DNA of 64,000 nt from Myxococcales bacterium (lineage in GTDB: Bacteria; Myxococcota_A; Bradymonadia; UBA7976; UBA1532): assembly GCA_020633465.1 (NCBI GenBank), contig JACKDN010000003.1, forward strand, positions 1-64,000, read 5' to 3'. The position numbers were made by a program, and so were the translations under genes. Positions 1 to 7,193 of this stretch are shown one piece after another (position 1 is the first letter of the stretch; the number at the start of each line of letters is the position of its first letter). Under the pieces are notes generated by a model that had not been told where the DNA came from, made no database searches, and saw nothing but the letters and a program-made list of their open reading frames with translations.

Positions 1-3000
1 GTCCACGTTCAGCAGCAGCGCCACCGTCTCGTCGACGGCGCCGCCGGGCGAGGCCGTCACGTCGTACTGCAGGCCGGCGGCCGGATCGGTGTCGGCCGCC
101 GCGTTGAGGCACATGTTCGCGGCCACGTTCACCAGCCCCGGCGTCGGCGGCAGCGTGTCGATGACGACGGTGTAGACCGGGCTGCCCGCCTCGCCGGCCA
201 TCGGCAGCGGGTTGCCTGCGGCGTCCTGCGCCTCGACGCGGATGTTGTGGACACCGGGCATCAGCGTCAGCGCCGCGGTGGCCTCGTCGTTCATCACGTT
301 CCGCCGCGCGAGCTGCACGCCGCCGTCGATGAAGGCGACCGGGCGGCCGTCCTCGAGGCCGATCGTCTGCACGCGCAGGGTGATCGCGGCGTTGTTGCTG
401 ACCGCGTCGACGTTGCCGCGCTCGCGCCGGTTGACGCAGGCGTCGGCGCCCGCCTCGTCGATGGTCAGCAGGCCGACGGTGGGGGGCGTGCAGTCGACGT
501 TGATGGTGACCGGGGCGGACTCGACGCGCTCGCCGAACTCGCCCACCACCGTCAGCGTGTGCGGGCCGTCCGGCAGCCGCAGCGGGCAGCTGACCGCGCC
601 GGCGACCGCGCACGACTGGCCGGGCACGACGGCGCTGAAGCCGTTGCCGCACAGCGGATCGGCCTCGCCGGTGTCGAAGGTGGTGCACACCGTGATGTCC
701 GCCTCGGCCGCGAGGCCGGCCAGCGTCGCCTGGAGGTCGATCTCACAGGTCGGCGTCGCGGGATCGAGGTCGCGCTGGGCGTTGATCACCGCGTCCGCCG
801 CCGGGCGCGTGATGTTGATCACCTCGCCCGGATCGACGTCCGCCACCGTGCGCGCCATCGCCGCGTTGCCGCAGGCGTCGCTGGTGGCGGTGTCGAAGGT
901 CAGCGGGCCCAGCGGCAGCGTCGCCTGCTCGAGGCGCAGCGTCGTGCAGTCCTGGTCGTCGGCGGTGGTGAGCTCGAACGGCGCGTCGGCGTAGGACGCC
1001 TCGACGGTCACCATCCGGCCCGGCGCGCCGCAGATGACCACCGAGGGCTCGTACTGGATGCCGTCGATGTCGCCGTCGATGTCGTTGAGCAGCGACAGCG
1101 TCGCCCCGTTCTGCGGGCTGGCGAAGCGGATGGTGGGCGGCAGGCGGTCGATCTGGAGCATCAGCTGCCCCTCCGCCGCCTGGCCGGCGGCGTCCATGGC
1201 CGCCGCCGTCAGGGTGCAGTCCGCCTCGTCGGCCAGCGTGATGGGCGCGAAGTCGACGCGCGCGTCGACGCCCACGGTGCCGAGCGCCATGGTGGGCGCC
1301 GCGCCGCAGTCGGCGGTCAGCGTCACCTCGGTGCCCGCGGCGAGCCCCTCGGTGGTCGCGCCGAACACCCGCTGGAAGCCGGGCTCGATGCCGGCGTCCT
1401 GCACCTCGGCGTTCAGGCACCCCTCGACCGGATCGAGCTCGATGGTCGGCTGCACGTAGACGACGATGACCGTGCTCTCGGGGCTGATCGCCGTGCCGTC
1501 GACCGCCTCGGCCTGCAGCGTGAAGGCGATCTCGCCCTGCGGCGGATCGGGCACGGGCAGCGTCACCCGCACCGTCGCGGCGCCGTCGGCGTCGACCGCC
1601 ACGGCGTCGCTCGGCTGGCCGTCCACCTGCACTCGCACCTCGGTGCCTTCGGCGAGCCCGCTCTCGATGGCCACGTCGATCTGCAGGCCGTCGGTCTGAT
1701 CGTCCACGTCGACGGGCAGCACGCGCTCGCCGTCGGCCGGCGACACGATCTGCAGGCGCGGCGCGCAGCCGGCGGTCGGCACGGTCACCTGGACGGTGTC
1801 CTCGTTGCCCGCGCAGTCGACGGCGCGCACCACCAGGGTGTTGTCGCCGTCGAGCAGCGAGACCTGCGCGGTCACCAGCTGGCCGTCCTCGCCCGGCACG
1901 TCGCAGCGCTCGACGCTGCCGTTGAGGCTGTAGCAGAGGCGCGTGGTGTTCGCGTCCTCGGCGGTCAGGGTGAGCGTCGTCTGGACGCAGTCGGCCAGAT
2001 CGCCGTTGGCGTCGTCGGCCAGGCCCAGCGCGACGTCCACCGCCGGGGCCGCCAGCGCGGGCGCCGGCGGGGTGCTGTCGATGACGAAGTCGACCGAGGC
2101 GGGCATCACCGCGACGTCGACGCCGGCCACGGCACCGCTGACGGCCACCGAGTAGCGGCCGTCCTCGAGCGGCGCGGGGTTGCCCTCGGCGCCGTCGAAG
2201 CGCACCAGGAACTGGCCGCCCGCGTCGTTCAGCGGCACCGCGTCGAGCGCGTCGCCGCCGGCCGGCGTGACGACGGCCGACAGCTCGGCCCCCTCGAGGC
2301 CCGTGCCCGTGCCGCCGACGACGGCCGGCCCGACCGAGCACACCGGCCCCGCGGGATCGGTGCGCGGCTCGATGATCGTGAACATCGGCGTGTCGAGCAC
2401 CACGTTGACCGTCGACTCGAGCGTGCTGACCGGGTTCGGCGTCGGATCCGCCGCGGCGCGGCAGGTGAGCAGGCCGCCGACGTTCAGCGGGATGGTCACG
2501 ATGACGGTCCCCCGCCCGTCGACCAGCGCGCTGCGCGCGACGCCGTCGCCGTCCAGGGTGTAGGCCGGATCGAAGGCCGGCGGCTCGGTCGTGCACTCGA
2601 CGATGATGTCGTAGTCGATGTCGCCGGGCCGGGGATCGACCACCTCGATGGTGTAGGCGACCTGGATGCCCGGGCGCTCGTCGTCGATGTCGCTGCCCTC
2701 GGGCCCCGGCGTCACCGGCGCGCCGTCGACGGGCTCGACGATCGCCAGGGCCGGGCGCACGCCGTCGAAGCACACGGCGTAGGCCGTCGAGGGGTGGCCT
2801 TCGCCGCAGACGTCGGTCGTGCTGACGGTGACGTCGCCGCAGTAGTACTCCACGGCCACCTCGACCGCGAAGGTGCCGTCGGCGCCGACCACGGCGGCCT
2901 CGGGCACGCCCGCGATGGGCGGATCGAAGGTCAGGGCGACCGCGTCGCCCTCGGCCAGGCCGGCGCTCGTGCCGGTCAGCTGCCAGCTCGGATCCTCGTC

Positions 3001-4149
3001 CGTGCCGATCTGCCCCTCGCTGGCGAGGTCGAAGTCGTTGACGCCCATCGTGTCGAGATCGAGCGCCGCGGTCGGCGCGTCGGCGCCGCCGGCCACCAGC
3101 GTGTAGGCCGCGACGCTGCCGCTCAGCCCGCCGGGCGTGGCCGCGCTGGCCTCGAGCGTGTTCTCGCCCTCGGCGAAGGTGGCGCGCATCGTCGCCTCGC
3201 CGTCCACGACGTCGACCGGACCCAGGGCGTCGCCGTTGAGGGTGAAGGTGACGGTGGCGCAGTCGGTCTGCGCGACCAGATCGACCTGGATGCCGTCGGT
3301 GGCGTCGTCGACGTCGTCGGCCACGGTGAGATCGCAGGCGCCTTCGGCGGGCATCGGGGCGAGCGTCAGCGCGCAGCCGGCGACCTCGGTGTTCACCTGG
3401 ATCGAGGCGTCCACGTCGCCGCTGGGCGAGGGCACCCGCGCCGCCAGGGTGTGGCTGCGCGCGGCGCCGTCGCCGATGGCCAGGGTGACGCCGCTGAAGG
3501 TCGCCCGGCCGCCCGACACCGACGCCTCACCGGCGGGCGCGCCGTCGATGGTGAGGCTGACCGGCCCGTCGGTGGGGCCGTCCACCAGCACCGAGACGTC
3601 GATCTGCAGGTCGTTGGCCAGCGTGTCGTCGGCGTCGTCGTCGGCGCCGAAGGTCGTGCCGGCCACCGGCGACGCGAACTCGAGGGTCGTGTCCGGCGGC
3701 GGGTTGTCGGGATCGCAGTCGGGATCGTTGGCCGGATCGATCACCGTGATGATCGAGCGCGTCGACTGAGCGACCACCGAGGGCCCGTCGATCAGCTCCG
3801 CCTTCAGGCTCAGCGTGCCCAGGGGCAGCGGGAACGCGGGGAAGGCGACGATGCCCGTCTCGGGCACCTCGGCGGTGGCCGAGATCGTCGTCTCTTCGAC
3901 GCTCAGCTGCACCGTCAGGCCCGTGTGATCGGCCGCGCCGAGGCGTACCAGCACCTCGACGTCGCGCTCGAGCACGTCGTCGGTGTCGCGATCGCCGTCG
4001 GCGGCGCAGGCCAGGGTCTCGCCCTCGTCGGGCGTGACGAAGGACAGCGACAAGGCCGTCCCGTCCGAGCTCTCGTCGCACGAGCAGCCGGTCGCCCCCA
4101 GCGCCGCGACCAGAAGGCCGAGGAAGGCGCTCCTCCCATGGATGCTCAT
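1..4149 (-). CDS. Giant Ig-like repeat surface lipoprotein (3' end beyond left edge)
   Basis: Reading leftward from the ATG at 4149, all 1383 codons to base 1 are open, so the gene continues outside the window. It begins with a lipoprotein signal ending in the lipobox ATGC (Cys at about 22), followed by acidic Ser-rich sequence. The rest is a chain of beta-rich, Ig-like modules of roughly 100-120 residues. Many carry an acidic motif of the form D-x-D-x(3)-D-G-(I/L)-Q, seen near residues 175, 281, 490, 715, 818 and 1025. Phrases such as VDSTPPAPALAAP and TLPPTPGL resemble the bacterial Ig-like modules of adhesins. I infer an outer-membrane-anchored, probably Ca2+-stabilised adhesin or stalk; its binding partner is unknown. 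It lies 80 bases downstream of the PqqD-like gene and may share its promoter. Confidence 0.85.
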   Translation of the reverse strand, partial: MSIHGRSAFLGLLVAALGATGCSCDESSDGTALSLSFVTPDEGETLACAADGDRDTDDVLERDVEVLVRLGAADHTGLTVQLSVEETTISATAEVPETGIVAFPAFPLPLGTLSLKAELIDGPSVVAQSTRSIITVIDPANDPDCDPDNPPPDTTLEFASPVAGTTFGADDDADDTLANDLQIDVSVLVDGPTDGPVSLTIDGAPAGEASVSGGRATFSGVTLAIGDGAARSHTLAARVPSPSGDVDASIQVNTEVAGCALTLAPMPAEGACDLTVADDVDDATDGIQVDLVAQTDCATVTFTLNGDALGPVDVVDGEATMRATFAEGENTLEASAATPGGLSGSVAAYTLVAGGADAPTAALDLDTMGVNDFDLASEGQIGTDEDPSWQLTGTSAGLAEGDAVALTFDPPIAGVPEAAVVGADGTFAVEVAVEYYCGDVTVSTTDVCGEGHPSTAYAVCFDGVRPALAIVEPVDGAPVTPGPEGSDIDDERPGIQVAYTIEVVDPRPGDIDYDIIVECTTEPPAFDPAYTLDGDGVARSALVDGRGTVIVTIPLNVGGLLTCRAAADPTPNPVSTLESTVNVVLDTPMFTIIEPRTDPAGPVCSVGPAVVGGTGTGLEGAELSAVVTPAGGDALDAVPLNDAGGQFLVRFDGAEGNPAPLEDGRYSVAVSGAVAGVDVAVMPASVDFVIDSTPPAPALAAPAVDVALGLADDANGDLADCVQTTLTLTAEDANTTRLCYSLNGSVERCDVPGEDGQLVTAQVSLLDGDNTLVVRAVDCAGNEDTVQVTVPTAGCAPRLQIVSPADGERVLPVDVDDQTDGLQIDVAIESGLAEGTEVRVQVDGQPSDAVAVDADGAATVRVTLPVPDPPQGEIAFTLQAEAVDGTAISPESTVIVVYVQPTIELDPVEGCLNAEVQDAGIEPGFQRVFGATTEGLAAGTEVTLTADCGAAPTMALGTVGVDARVDFAPITLADEADCTLTAAAMDAAGQAAEGQLMLQIDRLPPTIRFASPQNGATLSLLNDIDGDIDGIQYEPSVVICGAPGRMVTVEASYADAPFELTTADDQDCTTLRLEQATLPLGPLTFDTATSDACGNAAMARTVADVDPGEVINITRPAADAVINAQRDLDPATPTCEIDLQATLAGLAAEADITVCTTFDTGEADPLCGNGFSAVVPGQSCAVAGAVSCPLRLPDGPHTLTVVGEFGERVESAPVTINVDCTPPTVGLLTIDEAGADACVNRRERGNVDAVSNNAAITLRVQTIGLEDGRPVAFIDGGVQLARRNVMNDEATAALTLMPGVHNIRVEAQDAAGNPLPMAGEAGSPVYTVVIDTLPPTPGLVNVAANMCLNAAADTDPAAGLQYDVTASPGGAVDETVALLLNVD

Positions 4150-4229
4150 CGTGTTCGCCCCCTGGGGCGCCCGCCCCATCGTCCGCACATCATGCCCCCG
4201 GAGCCCGCGACCCGCGAGCCCCCTCGGTA

Positions 4230-4577
4230 CTACGGCAAGTCGTCGCCTTCGCCCGACCCTGCGCCGCGTTTCTGCGTGGGCAGCGTCGAGCCGTCCGGCC
4301 CTCGCCACTCGATGTACCCCCGCGCGGCGAGTTCGTCGAGGAATGCGACGAGATCGGCCTCCGCGTCCGCCGGCTCGACCTCGAACGACGCCACCACGGC
4401 GTCGGTCAGACGACCGACGTCGTAGCCGCCCTCGAGGATGCGGGCCCACACGAAAGAGCCCACGTCGTTGAGGCGTTGAAGCTGGTCGGCGGCCGGGTCG
4501 AGGATCAGCGCGCGCCCCGCGACGAGACGCGAGGCGATGCTCCGCCCCGGGACGGGGCAACGGTGGGTGGGGTCCAT
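4230..4577 (-). CDS. Stand-alone PqqD-like (RiPP-recognition-fold) protein
   Basis: About 115 residues. The core, from SRLVAGRALILDPAADQLQR through LNDVGSFVWARILEGG to DLVAFLDELAARGYIEW, matches the PqqD/RRE winged-helix pattern: a short beta pair, an L-N-x-x-G/A-x-x-(I/V)-W helix and a terminal helix. Such proteins bind peptide precursors in PQQ and other RiPP pathways, but many stand-alone homologues have no known role. No radical SAM maturase or precursor peptide is adjacent; the nearest gene is the giant lipoprotein downstream. A GTG nine bases upstream (4586) lies inside the predicted -10 box, so I prefer the ATG at 4577, which sits right at the predicted transcription start and would make the mRNA leaderless. 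The acidic C-terminal tail looks disordered. Confidence 0.75.
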   Translation of the reverse strand: MDPTHRCPVPGRSIASRLVAGRALILDPAADQLQRLNDVGSFVWARILEGGYDVGRLTDAVVASFEVEPADAEADLVAFLDELAARGYIEWRGPDGSTLPTQKRGAGSGEGDDLP

Positions 4578-4584
4578 CGCGGGC

Positions 4585-4614
4585 ACATTAGTTGGGCCCC
4601 CGACGGGGAGTCAA
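4585..4614 (-). promoter_or_regulatory. Sigma-70-type promoter of the PqqD-like gene
   Basis: On the minus strand, TTGACT (4614-4609), an 18-base spacer and TAATGT (4590-4585). The -10 ends seven bases before the ATG at 4577, so transcription should begin at or next to the start codon. The spacer contains a small CCCC-GTC-GGGG inverted repeat that could be an operator. Confidence 0.6.
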
Positions 4615-4708
4615 TATCCCGCGGCCCGCGACGACTCGGTGAGAAAGGAAGAAAAATCCAGTACTTCGGCAACGGCGACCGGGCGGCCGCGGCGCCGCGC
4701 GCGGCACC

Positions 4709-5686
4709 TCAGCCGGCCCGCGCCTTCAGCTTGCTGGTCAGCTCGGGCACCACCTCGAACAGATCGGCCACCAGCCCGTAGTCGGCCACCTGGAAGATGG
4801 GCGCCTCGGGATCCTTGTTGATGGCCACGATGGTCTTCGAGCCCTTCATGCCGGCGAGGTGCTGGATGGCGCCCGAGATGCCGACCGCGATGTAGAGCTT
4901 CGGCGCGACCACCTTGCCGGTCTGGCCGACCTGCCAGTCGTTGGGCACCCAGCCCGCGTCGACCACGGCGCGGGTGGCGCCGACGGCGCCGCCGAGCAGA
5001 TCGGCGAGCTCCTCGACCAGCTTGAAGTTCGAGGCCTCCTTGAGGCCGCGCCCGCCCGAGATGACGACGTCGGCGTCGGTCAGCGCGGGGCGGCTGGACT
5101 CGACGGCGTCGAGGCCCACGTAGGTCATGCGCAGGCTGCCCGCGTCGACGCCCGCCGCGATCTTCTCGACCGCGCTCGAGCCGCCGGTCGCCTCGGCCGC
5201 GTCGAAGTCCGAGCCGCGGACCGTCAGCACCTGGATGTCGGTGTTGATCTTCACCTCACCCAGCACGTTGCCGGCCCACATGGGGCGGGTGTAGGTCAGC
5301 GCGCCGCCGCTGCCGTTGATGGCGACCACGTCGCTGGCCTGACCGGCGCCGAGGCGCGCGGCCACGCGGGGCGTGCAGTCCTTGCCGATCGCGGTGGCCG
5401 CCGCGACCACGAAGGTGGCGCCGCTGGCCTTGGCCGCGCTGTGGAAGGCCTGGGCGTAGGCCTGCGCGGTGTACTTCTCGAGGCTCGCGTCCTCGAGCAC
5501 GTAGATGGTGCCGGCGCCGTAGGCCCCGAGCTGCTCGGCGAGGCCGCCGATGCCCTGGCCGGCGAGGGCGATGTCGTAGCTGGCGCCGGTCTTCTCGGCC
5601 AGCTGCCGGGCCGCGCCGATCGCGCTGAAGGTGGCGTTGGCCAGCTTGCCGAACTGCTGCTCGGCGAGGACGAGGATCTTGCTCAT
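4709..5686 (-). CDS. etfA: Electron transfer flavoprotein subunit alpha
   Basis: 325 residues, the normal length. EtfA carries the redox-active FAD and passes electrons from acyl-CoA dehydrogenases to ETF:quinone oxidoreductase. The C-terminal FAD domain is clear: SGGRGLKE near 211, GATRAVVDAGW near 240, QVGQTGKVVAPKLYIAVGIS near 255-274 with HLAGMKGSKTIVAINKDPEA following. The N-terminal part is the usual alpha/beta domain. The start ATG at 5686 has a good ribosome site (AAGGGAG) and follows etfB by 28 bases. It is the last gene of a TetR-etfB-etfA operon, which points to beta-oxidation control. Confidence 0.96.
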   Translation of the reverse strand: MSKILVLAEQQFGKLANATFSAIGAARQLAEKTGASYDIALAGQGIGGLAEQLGAYGAGTIYVLEDASLEKYTAQAYAQAFHSAAKASGATFVVAAATAIGKDCTPRVAARLGAGQASDVVAINGSGGALTYTRPMWAGNVLGEVKINTDIQVLTVRGSDFDAAEATGGSSAVEKIAAGVDAGSLRMTYVGLDAVESSRPALTDADVVISGGRGLKEASNFKLVEELADLLGGAVGATRAVVDAGWVPNDWQVGQTGKVVAPKLYIAVGISGAIQHLAGMKGSKTIVAINKDPEAPIFQVADYGLVADLFEVVPELTSKLKARAG

Positions 5687-5714
5687 GTGGGATCTCCCTT
5701 GCGGCTCGGCGTGC

Positions 5715-6467
5715 TCAGATGACCTTGGCTTCGTTGGCCAGCTTGTCGAGGAGGGCGTCGACCGAGTCGACGGTGACGCCGGCCTGGCGGCTCGGCGGCG
5801 CCTTGTAGCCCACCACCTCGACCTTCTGCTCGAGCTCGATGTCGAAGTCGTCGGGCTCGAAGACGTCGAGCTTCTTCCGCTTGGCCTTCATGATGCCGGG
5901 CAGGCTGGCGTAGCGGGGCTCGTTGAGGCGCAGGTCGGTCGTGATGACGGCCGGGAAGGTCAGGTGGACCGTCTCGACGCCGCCGTCGACCTCGCGCTGC
6001 ACCTTCGCCGCGGTCTCGCCCTCGAGCTCGACCTTGTAGGCGAAGGTGGCCTGGGGCCAGCCGAGGTACTCGGCGAGCAACTGGCCGACCTGGTTGTTGT
6101 CCCCGTCGACGGCCTGCTTGCCCATGATGATGAGGTCGGGCTCTTCCTCTTCGACCACCTTCACGAGGATGCGGGCGACCAGATCGCTGTCGAGCTTCGC
6201 CTCGTCGCACTCCACGAGGATGCCGCGGTCGGCGCCCATCGCGAGCGCGGTGCGCACCTCCTTGGTGGCCTCTTCGTCGCCGATGGCGACCGCCACGACC
6301 TCGACGTCGTCGAGGTTCTCCTGGATGCGCAGGGCCTCTTCCACGGCGATCTCGCAGAAGTAGTTCATGCGGAAGTCGACGCCGTCGAGGTCGAGCGACC
6401 CGTCCGGCTTGATGACGATCTTCGAGTCCGGGTCGGTGACCCGCTTCGCGGTGACCAGGATCTTCAC
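5715..6467 (-). CDS. etfB: Electron transfer flavoprotein subunit beta
   Basis: 250 residues with a GTG start at 6467 (KILVTAKRVTDPDSKI follows). An AGGAGT ribosome site lies inside the last codons of the upstream regulator gene, so the two are translationally tight, with a 4-base gap. Family motifs are AIGDEEATKEVRTALAMGAD near 60-80, part of the AMP/dehydrogenase-contact region, and MGKQAVDGDNNQVGQLLAEY near 117-136, the ETF-beta signature. It partners EtfA to form the heterodimer. An upstream in-frame extension exists but runs through the TetR gene and lacks a ribosome site, so it was rejected. Confidence 0.96.
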   Translation of the reverse strand: MKILVTAKRVTDPDSKIVIKPDGSLDLDGVDFRMNYFCEIAVEEALRIQENLDDVEVVAVAIGDEEATKEVRTALAMGADRGILVECDEAKLDSDLVARILVKVVEEEEPDLIIMGKQAVDGDNNQVGQLLAEYLGWPQATFAYKVELEGETAAKVQREVDGGVETVHLTFPAVITTDLRLNEPRYASLPGIMKAKRKKLDVFEPDDFDIELEQKVEVVGYKAPPSRQAGVTVDSVDALLDKLANEAKVI

Positions 6468-6471
6468 CGAA

Positions 6472-7104
6472 TCACTCCTGTTGGCTGAAGACGCCCGAGG
6501 CGCAGATGGAGAGGATCTCTTCGGCGGCGCGCTCGAGGCTGTACGGCTTGCGCCGCGTGGATACCCAGTAGAGCGACACCTCGTCGAGGGCCCCGAAGAG
6601 CACACGCTTGGTGATGCGCGGGTCGAGATCCTCGCGGAACTCGCCCGACTGCCGGCCCAGCTCGACGATCTCCTCGAGCAGCCCCAGGTACTCCTGGAAC
6701 TTGGGGGCCTTGTATTCGCGCATGAACTTGGACGACTGCCTGAGCTCGACGGTGAGCACCTCGGCGAGGCTGGGGTGATCGGCCACCATGCGCAGGTGCG
6801 TCTCGACGAACACGCGCAGGCGCACGCGGGCCGAGTCGGTGGCGGTCAGCTTCTCGCGGAAGGCGGCGATGATGCCCTCCATCCGGTCCTCGAAGAGGCT
6901 GATGAGCAGGTCGTCCTTGTTCTTGAAGTACAGGTAGATGGTGCCGTCGGCCACGCCCGCCTCGCGGGCGATGTCGCTCACCCGCGCGTTGTAGAAGCCG
7001 CGGGCCGCGAACACGCCGACGGCCGCGTCGAGGATGCGGCGGCGCTTGTCGCGGGTCTCGTTGCGCGGGGTGGCGATGGCGGGGCCTCCTGAATGAATCC
7101 TCAT
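6472..7104 (-). CDS. FadR-type TetR repressor of fatty-acid oxidation / ETF genes
   Basis: TetR family, 210 residues from the ATG at 7104. The helix-turn-helix is VSDIAREAGVADGTIYLYFK followed by NKDDLLISLF, and the ligand domain keeps LRQSSKFMREYK and FGALDEVSLYW. From memory this resembles Bacillus subtilis FadR (YsiA) closely, and FadR likewise heads an operon containing etfB and etfA. Its likely ligand is a long-chain acyl-CoA. The start is doubtful: the ATG lies inside the operator palindrome with no ribosome site, while a perfect AGGAGG sits 7 bases before an ATC codon (7077-7075) that would give the conventional N-terminus xATPRNETRDKRRRIL. It should repress its own operon. Confidence 0.9.
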   Translation of the reverse strand: MRIHSGGPAIATPRNETRDKRRRILDAAVGVFAARGFYNARVSDIAREAGVADGTIYLYFKNKDDLLISLFEDRMEGIIAAFREKLTATDSARVRLRVFVETHLRMVADHPSLAEVLTVELRQSSKFMREYKAPKFQEYLGLLEEIVELGRQSGEFREDLDPRITKRVLFGALDEVSLYWVSTRRKPYSLERAAEEILSICASGVFSQQE

Positions 7105-7107
7105 TCA
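7090..7107. promoter_or_regulatory. FadR-type operator
   Basis: TGAATGAATCCTCATTCA: a perfect 7-bp inverted repeat with a 4-base spacer. It has the same form as the TGAATGA-N4-TCATTCA consensus I recall for B. subtilis FadR. It lies just downstream of the predicted start of the TetR-etfBA transcript and overlaps the annotated TetR start codon, as expected for an autoregulatory roadblock site. Confidence 0.8.
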
Positions 7108-7122
7108 CCGGCGAGCCCTCAG

Positions 7123-7151
7123 CTTGTAGGGTCGTTTTCTGCACTTGTCAA
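7123..7151 (-). promoter_or_regulatory. Promoter of the tetR-etfB-etfA operon
   Basis: Minus strand: perfect -35 TTGACA (7151-7146), a 17-base spacer and -10 TACAAG (7128-7123). The predicted start is near 7116, about nine bases before the FadR-type palindrome. Its -35 shares bases with the candidate -35 of the divergent helicase promoter. Confidence 0.6.
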
Positions 7152-7175
7152 GCCGCGTTCACGGCTCGCTATACT
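7145..7175 (+). promoter_or_regulatory. Candidate promoter of the helicase gene
   Basis: TTGTCA (7145-7150), a 19-base spacer (long) and a good -10 TATACT (7170-7175). The start would be near 7182, giving a leader of only about 12 bases before the ATG at 7194. Confidence 0.4.
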
Positions 7176-7193
7176 GGCTCGCCTGCCCCCCGC

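Noticed and set aside
247..4425. A 1392-codon open frame on the + strand
   Set aside because: Antisense shadow of the giant lipoprotein: Arg/Val/Asp/Gly-monotonous translation, no domain, no ribosome site, while the minus-strand frame has a lipoprotein signal and clear repeated domains.
4230..4577. RiPP biosynthetic cluster around the PqqD-like gene
   Set aside because: No radical SAM, YcaO, peptidase or precursor-like gene is adjacent; the only radical SAM gene in the window is 27 kb away and of the SPL-like type.
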